Source: Diabrotica undecimpunctata (taxonomy: Eukaryota; Arthropoda; Insecta; Coleoptera; Chrysomelidae). From it: 64,000 bases of DNA. This document shows, piece by piece, positions 46,473-57,719 of this stretch. The stretch is from the NCBI RefSeq assembly GCF_040954645.1, contig NC_092813.1, positions 18,111,235 to 18,175,234 on the forward strand, read 5' to 3'. How positions within the stretch are numbered: the stretch's first letter is position 1; each line of letters begins with the position of its first letter. Both the position numbers and the translations under genes were made by a program. The notes beneath the pieces are model-generated. The model did no database searches, had not been told where the DNA came from, and saw only the letters and a program-made list of their open reading frames with translations.

Positions 46473-46691
46473 TATCTTAGCATTTTTAGAATCGGAAACA
46501 TTTATTTGTTATTATTTCCACTGATTTTATTTCTAATTATTAGCAAACTTATTTATATAAAATGGTATATTAAATTACTATTAAGTACATTGTTTCTTTT
46601 GTAAACAACTGACCTAAATTTGTTTTAATTGAATCTTAGGGTAGAGTTTTAAAATATTCGAACTATAATCGTAATACACATCGCCTAATTA

Positions 46692-46740
46692 GCCGTGATA
46701 GTTTAGTGGACTAGTTGTTCGGATTCCACGTTGTGACCTT
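46692..46740 (+). pseudogene. tRNA-His-like 5' half (pseudogene or SINE head)
   Basis: GCCGTGATAGTTTAGTGG followed by a D-loop-like stretch and CCACGTTGTGACC match the acceptor 5' strand, D arm and anticodon arm (GTG anticodon) of eukaryotic tRNA-His as I know it. The T arm and 3' acceptor strand are absent; the match is lost after ACGTTGTGACC. It cannot form a full cloverleaf, so it is a truncated tRNA copy or a relic of a tRNA-derived SINE. Confidence 0.6.
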
Positions 46741-47554
46741 ATGACTATTGCATTTTAATTTGTATTGTAATATTATATTGAATTATGTTGCAGTGTATTT
46801 TATTGTATTTTTATATTAATAACAAAATAAACAATGAATTTCACTGCAGAGTATGTGTAAAAAAATTTTTGTTGCATTCAACTCCTTTCATACATATATG
46901 GAAATAAAAATATACATTTTCATCAAAATATTATTATATTTTGATGAAATCGTCCTATTACAAGTCAAATGTTGTTTATATACAGCAAACGATGCACCAT
47001 ATACCTATATACCTATTTCTGTTCTCTCATACCTATAGTATTAATAGCATTACATATGTAATGATTGTGCAGATTGACTGCCACAAAAATTTGTGATGGC
47101 GAACGCGTGTATAGAAGTATAACTTCTACTGGCAGTCCCAATGGAAAAACACCGGTTTTTTTTGTTTGTTTTTTAAATATTTTTTTGGAAATATTATTTT
47201 GAAAATATTATATTCACACATTTCTTTATTTTATGGTTTTGAACTTAGTATTAGAGTCTTTTTATAAATAACTTCCAAATTTTTTTAATTTTAGTTACAT
47301 ATTCTGATTTAAATTCTTCTTATCATTGGAATGGCTTCAGTTTATTACACATGTTTTTCTCGATATTTTTTATCTCTCGCACTAATTTTAAGTTCTTTTT
47401 TTCTCTCTTTTGTGTTTTGTTTCTATTATTCATGTTACCCAAACACATGTTACCCTTACACTCAAAGCTTTTTTGATATTTTTTAATAAAGAATATATAT
47501 AGAATAGGGTTAAACAGATAAATGTTTATTTATTTATATAATTTTTCTTTACAG

Positions 47555-47596
47555 CCTCTAATAAGCGCTACTGAGGCCGCGCCACAAAATACGCAT
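47555..47596 (+). other. Exon-like 42-nt segment, copy 1
   Basis: It is preceded by a pyrimidine tract and acceptor (TTTTTCTTTACAG) and followed by a strong donor (GTAAGTA). Only one frame is open, giving PLISATEAAPQNTH (14 codons, phase 0 at both ends). Confidence 0.6.
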
Positions 47597-48109
47597 GTAA
47601 GTAAATTCATTAATTTTAAGATTAAATAATAACAGACTTTTGTCATGCATATTTCGACATACTCTAAATTTTTAAAGCAATCGTTTGTGTTTTCAATGTC
47701 TTCTTTGTAAATATTGTTTTGCGTATAACATTCACAAAATTTTTTTATTTATTCATTTCACAGTTTTAAATTTAGTTTTAGAGTACTTTTTTTAACTAAC
47801 ATTCAATCTGTTTTAATTTTAGTTAGACATTCTGATTCAAGTTCTTTTTTCAAACCATTAGAATGCCTTCACTTTATTACACATATTTTCTCCCGATATT
47901 TTTTGTCTTTGGCACTAATTTTTAGTTCCTGTCGCTCTCTTTTGAATTATGTTTCTATTATTTATGTTAAAGCCTAGGTATCCCAAACAGAAGTTATAGT
48001 CTTAATAGTCTTACACTCAAACCTTGCTTGATATCTTTTAATAAAGAATTTATATAAAATAAGGTAAAACAGATAAATGTTTATTTATTTATATACTTTT
48101 TCATTATAG

Positions 48110-48151
48110 CCTGTAATAACCACTACTGAGATCATGCTACAAAATACTCAT
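48110..48151 (+). other. Exon-like 42-nt segment, copy 2
   Basis: Same position in the next tandem unit, with acceptor TTTTTCATTATAG and donor GTAAGTG. The same single frame is open, giving PVITTTEIMLQNTH. It differs from copy 1 at 9 of 42 bases, only one of them silent, yet length, phase and splice signals are kept. Confidence 0.6.
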
Positions 48152-48907
48152 GTAAGTGAAATTAATAATTTTAACAGGAAACAGTAACAGACTTTTGTGA
48201 TGTATCTTTAGACATAATCTAAATTTTTAAAGCGACCGTTTGTGTTTTAAATGTCTTTTTCGTAAATATTATTTTGCGTGTCATATTCACAATATTTTTT
48301 TATTTACTCATTTCATAGTTCCAAATTTAGTTTTAGAGTATTTTTTTAACTAACATCTAAACTGTTTTAATTTTAGTTAGATATTCTAATTTAAATTCTT
48401 TTTTCAAACCATTGGAATGACTTTATTTTGTTACACATGTTTTTTTTTATATTTTTTTATCTTTGACATTAACTATGAGTTTTTTCTCCTCCTTTTGAGT
48501 TGTGTTTCTATTATTCATGCTATCCCAAACACAAGTTACACTCTTACACTTAAAGCTTTTTTGGTATTCTTTAATAAAGAATCTATATAGAATAAGGTTA
48601 GGCAAATAACATAACAAGAGAGACAGAACAAGAGCACAAGCAGGGTAATCAATATTGACAAAAAAAGACTAAAAGAAAACCTAAAAATCTGGAAGCAAAT
48701 TATTGAGATAATTATTATAGTATCTATTAGGTCAAAAGGTCATGACCTCAAGATCATTGGAATATATATATATATATATATATAAAAGTTTTCATAACTT
48801 TGTTAAAAATAATAAATATATTTTAATGAAATATTTGACGTAGCTATTTGAAGACACACTTTTTATATAAATACCTGTGTTATGATTTTTCTTTTTTCTG
48901 TTTTCAG

Positions 48908-49000
48908 ATGATCTATTTAACGAAGTTCCTTTAAGACTCACCATCGAGCATCCAGATGTACCTCAGTACCACTTAATGCAAAATGTACAAACATACACAG
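48908..49000 (+). other. Probable 93-nt internal exon of the decayed gene
   Basis: Acceptor TTTTCTGTTTTCAG ends at 48907 and donor GTAAGAAA starts at 49001. Only the frame skipping two bases is open (DLFNEVPLRLTIEHPDVPQY and onward to QNVQTYT), leaving one base at the end. That phase fits the acceptor at 49318-49319 (CTCCCAG), so it can be spliced to the main exon without a frame break. Confidence 0.65.
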
Positions 49001-49319
49001 GTAAGAAAACATTTAAATCTTATTACTCCTATACAAGTTTTTTCAGTCATTGCGGGCAAAAAAATAAAAAACCTAAAAGCTATGCTATGGCTGGCTTTTG
49101 TTTGGCTGTATGCACTTGTCAGCAATTTTCGATGTTGATTCTGAACAAATTGGTCTAAAAATTATATCTGCATAATTTACGAACATTAAAACGTTTTTAA
49201 ATGAAAATGGGAATTTGAAGAAACGCGCATTCAAAAGTTCATTTTTATTTCATTCGATATATCTGACCAGCACATGGCAACACCTCTTCTGGTTAACCAT
49301 TAGAACAATCTACTCCCAG

Positions 49320-51081
49320 CTTCGCCACAAACACTACAAGAAGATTTGACTGTGTCTGATTTATCTTCAGATGTCTATGAACCTTCACCTGCGTCTGACA
49401 TACACAGTTCAATGGAAAGTGATATTGAAGGTATTGCTGACCGTAAGAGAACTATACTAACAGACATAACACCTAAAAATCTGGCATAAAACGAATCTAT
49501 GAAGAGAAAAAGAAACGAGAAGTTGTGAAAGAAAAATGTTAAGAAAGTGAAAAGGCTTAAAGGAGAGTCTTACGTTGGCTATAGGGGAATCGAGGTACCT
49601 TCATGGCCTCTTTTGCCAGCACCTTGTCTGAATAAGCAAAAACATAAATGTGCAACCTTTATTTCCGAGCAAAACCGAATAAAAATTTATAATGATTTTC
49701 GTAATTTTACCTGCAATAACAATCAACATCAATTTGTGTCTAATCACATTGAACAAAAAGACAAGAAACGCACGACAAGAGGAATCGAAAATTGAAGAAA
49801 AATTACACCTACGTTTATAGTTGATGGTATTAAACTTAACGTATGTACGGAATTTTTCATGACCACATTAAACGTGACAAATGCCTTTAAGCGAAGTGCA
49901 ATAAACAAGCGCCCATCCAATGGAGTTTTAGAAAAAGATAAGCGCGGGAAACACCAACCATCAAACAAGTTACCCCAGGATGTCGAACAATTTATACGAA
50001 ACCACATTGTATCCTTTCCAGCGGTAGAATCGCATTATTGTCATAAATCGAGTACAAAAAAAGACCAATGTAGGAAATGCTTGACTTACAAAAATATGTC
50101 TGAAGAACAGAAAAATATTGAAGAAGAAGCGTATCAACAACATCTAAAAAGAAAAAATGAAGCGAGACAAGCTCGTGATGAGGACAAGTTAATTACAAAA
50201 GCGAATCTTAAAGTTTTGGCTTTCAACTTCGACTTCGACAGAAGCAGTATTAACAACGCCCATAGGTTACGCTGGTCAAATATTTTATTTAAGAAAATTA
50301 GCCATGTTAAATTTTACCATTTACAATTTAGGCAATCAAGATGTTATGTGCTACCTTTGGGACGAAACTAAGGGAAAACGAGGGTCTAATGAAATTTCAT
50401 CTTGTGTATTCGATTTCGTTATGAGCCATTCTCAAATCGAAGCTATACGTATGATGTCTGACGGCTATGGAGGCCAGCAAAAAAACGCAATATTTGCAAC
50501 AATGTGTATCCAACTTCTTCTATGATTCCATTCATTCAAAAATAGAGAAGAAAGGAGAAGAAAGCAAAATATGTACCCGTTTATACCCCGAGGGTTGGGC
50601 ACAATTTATAAGAGATGCACGTATCACACCATCTCCCTTTGTTGTAAAGTCTTTGACGTTTGATGCATTTTTAGATTTTAAAGGGTTTTTAAAAATTCCT
50701 TCAAATTAAGTGAAATTCCTTGGAGAAAGCTTTGCTGTCTTCAATATATTAAAGAAAATAATGTCATAAAAGTTCTATACAAAGTAAACTTTACCGATGA
50801 TTTTATTGAAGTGGACTACAAAATCAACGAGGCTGCCCAAAACAAGCAGAGTTACAAAAGGCCTATCAAAATGACTTACCAATCAGCGAGGCAAAATTGA
50901 AGGACTTAATAAAATAATGCATAATTATTTGACATAGACAAATCCTTGGACATAAAATGTGCAAGGATTTGACAATACCAAGAGGTTACCATGATTTTTA
51001 CGGCTCCTTAAAAAAATCAAACGGTGAGGGACAATCTACCGGAACCCGATATTGGTGAAGAATCCGATACTGACCAAGATT
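49320..51081 (+). pseudogene. Decayed member of an intron-containing multicopy insect gene family, copy 1
   Basis: The reading begins SPQTLQEDLTVSDLSSDVYE, an acidic N-terminal part. It continues through YVGYRGIEVPSWPLLPAPC (49570), FISEQNRIKIYNDFRNFTC (49660), CTEFFMTTLNV (49850), KRGKHQPSNKLPQDVEQFIR (49940) and SFPAVESHYCHKSST (50013), then CRKCLTYKN, NLGNQDVMCYLWDE (50325), MMSDGYGGQQKN (50450), GWAQFIRDARITPSPFVVKS (50595) and a C-terminus near YHDFYGSL...ESDTDQD ending at 51081. I recognise this as a multicopy family seen in insects and cnidarians and usually annotated as uncharacterised; it may derive from a transposase. Stops lie near 49490 and 49793, and frameshifts near 50260-50300, 50465-50525 and 50710. 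A block of ~55 residues usual between SSTKK and DQCRKC is missing. Confidence 0.65.
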
Positions 51082-51741
<660 letters not shown>

Positions 51742-51890
51742 AACTAAGTTCGGTTTGCGGTAACAACTGAGTCATAACTTCGAAGTTTGTTTAATATTAG
51801 ATGAAGGCTTGAACTAATAAAATTTTAACTTGTACTTGGGACCATTTACGAATCCCTTTGCTAAATAATTTAAAGGGTTAACTGTATTGT

Positions 51891-54511
51891 TTAACCCCTT
51901 TCGGTCAGAATTTCAAGAGTTTGATCCTGATACCAGACGACGTTGTTTTTGTTTTTATATCTTTTTTACTGCTTTTTCTTAGGAAAATTCTAAAATCTTT
52001 GAGACACAGAAAGTTGTATACAAAAATGAAATTTGTGGGTTTATTCTATTCTGTGTAAAGTACACCGAATACTGACGACCATACTTAATATATGTTTATA
52101 AAGCTAGACTAAAATAGGTTTTTATCCATAAAACTTATATCAATTTAACATCGTAATAAAATAATACTAGTGTGAGATTAAAGTGAATTAAGAGTATAAA
52201 TTTTTACTTCGGGTGTATGTTTGTCCATCAGGTGGTGATCTTAGTAGAAAAATGACAGTTGTATCTACAAAATCAATGTGTAACATCTAACAACGGTAGA
52301 AAACTCTCACAGAAAGAGTTACTGTTTATTTATATGAACAAAATGTGAAAGACTTACACAAAAATTTGTGTCTGTCAATTTGATGAAAGTAAAAAATAAC
52401 AAAGTTCTAGTCTGGAACCATGGACTTTACAAGTTCAATATTTTTTTTTGAGAAATTAACGAAACTAAATTCGTTTTTTATAGGTATAATAAAGACCAGA
52501 ACTATGTAACAAAAACAATTCCAAATCATTGATAGAAGCGTTTAGTAATCAATCATAAATAATTTTTATTTGACCAAAAGTAAGATATTATAGCCACGTT
52601 ATTAGGCAGATATTACAAATACTTATAAAGAGTTAATAATATATTACAACTACTTACAAAGAAAGTTGGCTGTTTTCAATGTGCTTCTAGTAAGTTGTCG
52701 TTCCATCGTTTTAATGTTCTTGCTACTGATCGTCTTCTTATGGTGGAATGGTCTATACTACGCTATTTGTTGTTATTCGGCTTATATGATCGTTTCATTC
52801 TACTCTTCTACTTCTTATCGTGTGCTTGATGTTCTTAACGTTTCATTTACGTCGTATATCTGCACTTCTAGCTCTGTCTCATAGTGTCTTTTATGATCAA
52901 TTTTTCTAAGTGCTTTCTTCTCTGCTGTTTTAGATAATGTACAGATTCTTGGTTAAAACGACGTGATTTTTAAAATCGTCTGGATACTTTTCCAAAACCA
53001 TTTTTTTTGCATATGAGAATTTAACACCTGTTGAATTGAGTTATTTTGGGATGACCCATTATTCGAATACTTAGAGTCAACAACTATATGTGCTTTAGAA
53101 AAAAATATGCTTTTTTCAAAAATATTCTCGATCCAAATATCTCACTTCCAGAACTGAAATGCTTTATTGAAATTTTAATTATTAGTGGATTCACTCCAGA
53201 ACCAGGAAAGAGATAATACTGGGATTTTAAACAAGACATGGAGCACCCTTTTCTTAAAAATGCAATGACGCGTAATCGATTTGAACCAATTTTGCAACTT
53301 GTACATTGGGCATAAAATAATAGCATGAAGATACTATGAGAAGCATTCTTGTAAACAGTTCATAAGGGGAAAGCCAATCAGGTTTAGATTTGAAATTTTG
53401 TTGCTAAACACAAAAGATAATTATCTAATTAATTCTAATATATATCAGGGACATACCCAAAATTCAGCGAAAGGGACGAAAAATTATATGGAAAAGCTAC
53501 TGCTCCCCACAAGTTACCCACAAATAAAAGGAATTTATCATATAAACTCTCGATAACTTGTTTACCAATGTTAACCTACTGTTAAATATGCGAGAAAATG
53601 GTATATGGTGTACCGGTAACATTCGCGAAAATCGTTTACCAAAGTGATTTTCAAAAACAGGCAGATCGGGCTGATAGTAGTGGCGTTATCGAACGTAACA
53701 CAGGCATTATTTTTGTGCGTTGGTCCGACAATAATATTTTTACTGCTGTGTCTACTTCTTATGACATACAACCAATGACACCACTTGTAAAAAGGTTTTT
53801 CCAACAAGAAAAGAAAATGATTCAAGTGTCTCGTCCGTGTCTCATAGGAAAATATAACTCATCGATGGGAGAAATGGACTTAATGGATCAAAACATAGGA
53901 AGGTGCAGGATTTGTATTAGATCAAAAAACAAATAGCTGTGGCCATTATTTACATGGTTACTAGACGCATCATTGGAAAATGCTTGGCATATTTATAAGA
54001 AGACCGGTAATTCAGTAAAAAAAATCGATTTTTGCAGAGATATAGCCACTTAATATCTTATGAAGTATGGTACAGAATCCAAAGGTGCAGGTAGACCGAA
54101 ACCCCCAATTTCAAGCAGTTTTGGTAGTCGCACCAGCGACTCCGTCAGATTTGTCAGACACGATTACATCTTGATATACATTCCGAACAAGAAAAGATGG
54201 TGCGCATTTGAAAATTGCATTTATTTTGTTAGAAAAGTGTGTAGAAAGTGTGATTTGGGGTTGTGTATTAATTGCAATGAGCTATTTCATACAAGATAAG
54301 TCTCTATACATATGTAAAACATCTTTTATGCTTAAATATATAATTTAATATACTCTTAGCATTTTTTCTTATTTTACTTCCTGTATACCCTAGAGTTACA
54401 TGTAATAGCTAATAACTTTTTAGCTAATTTTTGTTTTAAAAATAAGCTCAAAAACTCGATTAAAATATATGATTTTCGAAAAATATAATAATTTAGAATA
54501 TTAAGGGTTAA
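51891..54511 (+). mobile_element. piggyBac-like element 1 (putative TTAACCC...GGGTTAA ends)
   Basis: TTAACCCC at ~51891 and GGGTTAA at ~54505-54511 have the TTAA plus CCC/GGG form of piggyBac ends, and a decayed piggyBac transposase lies between them. Immediately left of the start is another inverted end, AAAGGGTTAA (~51871-51880), giving two back-to-back ends. The inner match between the two termini is weak, so the exact boundaries are tentative. Confidence 0.55.
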
Positions 54512-54660
54512 AATCGGAAGGCAAAGAAAAGACAATGATGCAGCCGTATTTATAATAATAAATAAAAATTAATATCTGCTAATAATGCAGCTAAAATGAG
54601 CCCTTAAGACAATGCTACACTCCGTCATTCGATTGGTAAATCTATAAAACACGTAAATCG
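52405..54660 (+). repeat. Duplicated segment, copy 1 (longer)
   Basis: 52405-53270 and 54521-54660 are repeated, nearly base for base, in 54935-56046. This copy retains 1.25 kb (53271-54520, most of the piggyBac transposase and its right end) that the other lacks. Confidence 0.9.
52990..54299 (+). pseudogene. piggyBac-like transposase 1, decayed
   Basis: Plus-strand reading: LFWDDPLFEYLESTT-like start (~53040), ELKCFIEILIISGFTPEPGK (53150), HPFLKNAMTRNRFEPILQLV (~53245), then a jump to RYYEKHSCKQFIRGKPIRF (~53332), LLLNTKDNYLINSNIYQG, GVPVTFAKIVYQSDF (53605), FVRWSDNNIFTAVSTSY, GEMDLMDQNIGRCRI (53865), LLDASLENAWHIYKKTGNS (~53960), and a C-terminal Cys-rich finger CRKCDLGLCINCNELFHT (54245). 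The stretch that normally holds the first catalytic Asp is deleted at ~53325, and the second Asp (D-IYQG in the family) reads N. Several stops and frameshifts; inactive. Confidence 0.88.
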
Positions 54661-54977
54661 TTTGCAGTAATGAGACCAATGTCTTGGAAAGCTGCAAAAA
54701 TGATTGCAGCTCCAGCACGATCTGAAACCCCATAACGATCTAATGTTCTGGCAACAACTGGAAATGTGACATCAGTCATAGTGAGTGAAGAAGTGGAAAT
54801 ATTTGATTGCGATTGGAAGTCCTCAATGTCACCGTTTTTCTTTAATGGATCTGACTGTTGAACATTCAGTCGTATCTTTGAAGTTGTAGGTGATTTGGAA
54901 GTACTAGGAATGGATTCCACATCTGTTTGCAAGGCTCTTTGTTCTAAAGTCCTAGAACCATGGACTTCAAAGTTCAA
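54655..54977 (-). pseudogene. Short coding fragment of an unnamed repetitive protein family
   Basis: Minus-strand frame of ~108 codons between the two duplicated segments. The N-terminal part is Ser/Thr-rich (SIPSTSKSPTTSKIRLNVQQ); the C-terminal part reads VVARTLDRYGVSDRAGAAI and then FAAFQDIGLI. The DRYG(I/V)SDRA-type motif recurs in a repetitive insect protein family that I know only as uncharacterised. It may be a single exon of that gene. Low confidence in function. Confidence 0.45.
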
Positions 54978-56046
54978 TATATTTTTTTAAGAAATTAACG
55001 AAACTAAATTCGTTTTTTATAGGTATAATACAGACCAGAACTATGTAACAAAAACAATTCCAAATCATTGATAGAAGGGTTTAGTAATCAATCATAAATA
55101 ATTTTTATTTGACCAAAAGTAAGATATTATAGCCACGTTATTAGGCAGATATTACACCTACTTATAAAGACTTAATAATATATTACAACTACTTACAAAG
55201 AAAGAGACACGAAAAGTCCTTTGTTGTTTAAAACTAGTTAACGAACTTACTCATTACCAGGCAATCAAAAAGTGACATGGCATTTCGACTTCAATAAATA
55301 AGGCTGTTTTTAATGTGCTTCCAGTAAGTTGTCGTTCCATCGTTTTCATATTCTTCCTACTGATCGTCTTCCTATTGTGGAATGGTCTGTACTATGCTAT
55401 TTGTTGTTTTTCAGCTTATATGATCGTTTCATTCTACTCTTCTATTTCATATCGTGTGCTTGATGTTCTTAACCTTTCATTTACGTCGTATATCTGCACT
55501 TCTAGCTCTGTCTTATAGTGTCTCTTATCATTAATTTTTCTAAGGGCTTTCATCCCTGCTGTTTTAGAGAATGTACAGATTCTTGGTTAAAACGACGTGA
55601 TTTTTAAAATCGTCTGGATACTTTTCCAAAACCAATTTTTTGCATATGAGAATTTAAACCTGTTGAATTGTTTGAGTTATTTTGGGATGCCCCATTATTC
55701 CAATACTTAGAGTCAACAACTATATGTGCTTTAGAAAAAAATATGCTCTTTTCAAAAATATTCTCGATCCAAATATCTCACTTCAAGAACTGAAATGCTT
55801 TATTAAAATTTAAATTATTAGTGGATAAACTTCAGAACCAGAAAAGAGATAATACTGGGATTATAAAAAAGACATGGAGCACCCTTTTCTTAAAAATGCA
55901 ATGACGGCAAAGAAAAGACAATGAGGCAGCCGTATTTATAATAATAAATAAAAATTAATATCTGCTAATAATGCAGCTACAATGAGCCCTTAAGACAATG
56001 CTACACTCCGTCATTCGATTGTTAAATCTATAAAACACGTAAATCC
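54935..56046 (+). repeat. Duplicated segment, copy 2 (internally deleted, non-autonomous)
   Basis: Matches 52405-53270, then jumps at ~55905 (AATGCAATGACG/GCAAAGAAAAGACAAT) to sequence matching 54521-54660. It also holds ~100 bp at 55201-55301 absent from copy 1. Only the N-terminal transposase remnant is left. Confidence 0.9.
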
Positions 56047-57207
56047 AACTATCTGCAATAATCAAATATCAAAAAAATTGTAACAGAGGAAGTGATAGGT
56101 ACAAACACAGTGAAATAATAATGTAATAATAGGCGATTCAGCAATGAGAATTAAAAGGAACTAAAATATTACGAAAATTGCGTTGATCAAGAAAAATTCC
56201 ACATTTTGAAATGCTGGATTTTTTGTTTATCTTGGACAAGTTAGTTTTGTTACCATAAAAATATATTTGTAACATATATTTCGAATTGAGCAAGAATTTA
56301 AAGATAATACGAATTTTTGAAAAATCATCGTACAAATTGTACATCCTTATTATTTGAGTTTTAACTTTAGCCCAACCGTACTTCTCAGTTTCGCTATGTC
56401 ATTTTGCTCTGTGTCGTCTGTCCTGGTGTAGCAGAGAAAGAAGGGATTTTCGAATTGCGCTTTCGCTTAGACTCGCGGGATTTACGGAAATAAGATAACA
56501 AAGTAAGCGATTGACAGAATTGTTTGCGGTATGATAGTGCCTTTATTTTGGAGTTAGATTTTTGCTGTTATTGATTTCTGCCGTTTAGTCATGTCTTTTG
56601 TGTTCAAGCTTCTGTTTGATTCTTATTGACGTAAAGTTAGTAGCTGGATTTATAGTGGTATTATAATTATAAAGAGCTTAATTTTGAAGCTTTAGACAAG
56701 TTAAATATGACACAAAATATTTTCAGTTGATATTAAAATAGCATTACGTATTCAACGTGTATAAACTATACTTATAACATGCATTAAAATATAATTTGAT
56801 ATAATCTGTTTACTGATTCTTTATACCTGTATGACACTGAAGGTAACAGCGTGTTTGTTTAAAAACCAATTTTTGTTTAACTTAAATTTTAATTTAATTT
56901 TTTTGCATTCATGTACAGTATTTTTTTTTGAAGGATTTGTGATAATTTCCAATCATTAGGTTATTGTTCGATTTCTTGGTATTCTATGCAAATGACGAGA
57001 ACCAAATAATATTAAACGGAGACAATACTAAATTAACAATAAAAAATAACAATACTTAATTAATGGATATTAACCTTTAACTACTCGCACATCACGTTAT
57101 GCCATAAATACACGCGTATGGTACTTTATACACCACAAGAGAATACACTTAAAAACAGCAGTTATGTTTATTATTATTATTTTTTTTAAATACACTTAGT
57201 TGTTTGT
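56047..57207. other. Unassigned region
   Basis: No gene recognised. TTAACCTTTAACTACTCGCA at ~57071 resembles a lone piggyBac-type end, and a poly(T)-rich stretch precedes the pogo element. Confidence 0.4.
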
Positions 57208-57221
57208 TAGGGTAAGTCCGG

Positions 57222-57642
57222 GAGAGATGGACCACCGACAGAAATGGACCAGTCTATTATTTCCGAACTCTGACGCTCGAGCGCTACCATCGTTTGTTTT
57301 GAGTATGCTTCAGTTACAGCGAAGACATGCTGTTAGTTGTGTGGTGTTGTTGGTAATATTTGTCGAGAAAAACGTCATTGTCTGTTTTGATAAGTCTAAA
57401 AGTTTTTAACGTAGTAACATAGTTTTAGTTTTCAGTTTAAGTTTACGTGATATCGACGTAGGATTCTTGTAGCGATGTCAATAAACATGTAGGTAGTAAC
57501 CTAACCTAAAAAGGCCGGCGTGTGTACGTTAAAAATGCGAATTATGAGGTGGTCCATGTCACCCGGACTTTTGCGAGAGATGGACCAGTACGTTTTGGTA
57601 GAGATGGGCCATGTATTTCGTGACCGGGAGAGATGGACCAGT
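57222..57642 (+). promoter_or_regulatory. Left subterminal repeats (transposase-binding-site candidates)
   Basis: GAGAGATGGACCA-type motifs occur at 57222, 57243, 57575, 57601 (GAGATGGGCC) and 57626 (GGGAGAGATGGACCAG), and in inverse form at ~57550 (GGTCCATGTCACCCGGAC). Each repeats the inner part of the terminal inverted repeat. Confidence 0.75.
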
Positions 57643-57719
57643 ACCAACATTTTTAAATATTACTTTTATTAAAACGACTTATAGTGTAATTACTAAGTAA
57701 CTGGTATTTTTTTGTTTCA

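Larger units (their letters stand above)
47160..48608 (+). repeat. ~555-bp tandem units containing exon-like segments
   Basis: Three units start near 47165, 47700 and 48255. Each has GTAAATATT(A/G)TTTTG..., TTTAATTTTAGTTA, ATTGGAATG..., TTTCTATTATTCATG, ATAAAGAAT.TATATA.AATA and AGATAAATGTTTATTTATTTATAT. The third is cut at ~48608, before the place where its exon would lie. Units 1 and 2 each carry a 42-nt exon-like segment. Confidence 0.88.

Noticed and set aside
46692..46765. Functional tRNA-His gene
   Set aside because: T arm and 3' acceptor strand are missing.
48152..48907. Direct splicing of the 42-nt exons to the 93-nt exon
   Set aside because: The phases do not match (0 versus 1); the only joining frames would contain stops.
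52666..52884. Plus-strand ORF with membrane-like composition, repeated at 55315-55518
   Set aside because: Lies in the duplicated piggyBac leader; the duplication explains its conservation and it has no recognisable domain.
53571..53825. Minus-strand ORF of 84 codons
   Set aside because: Antisense of the piggyBac transposase relic.
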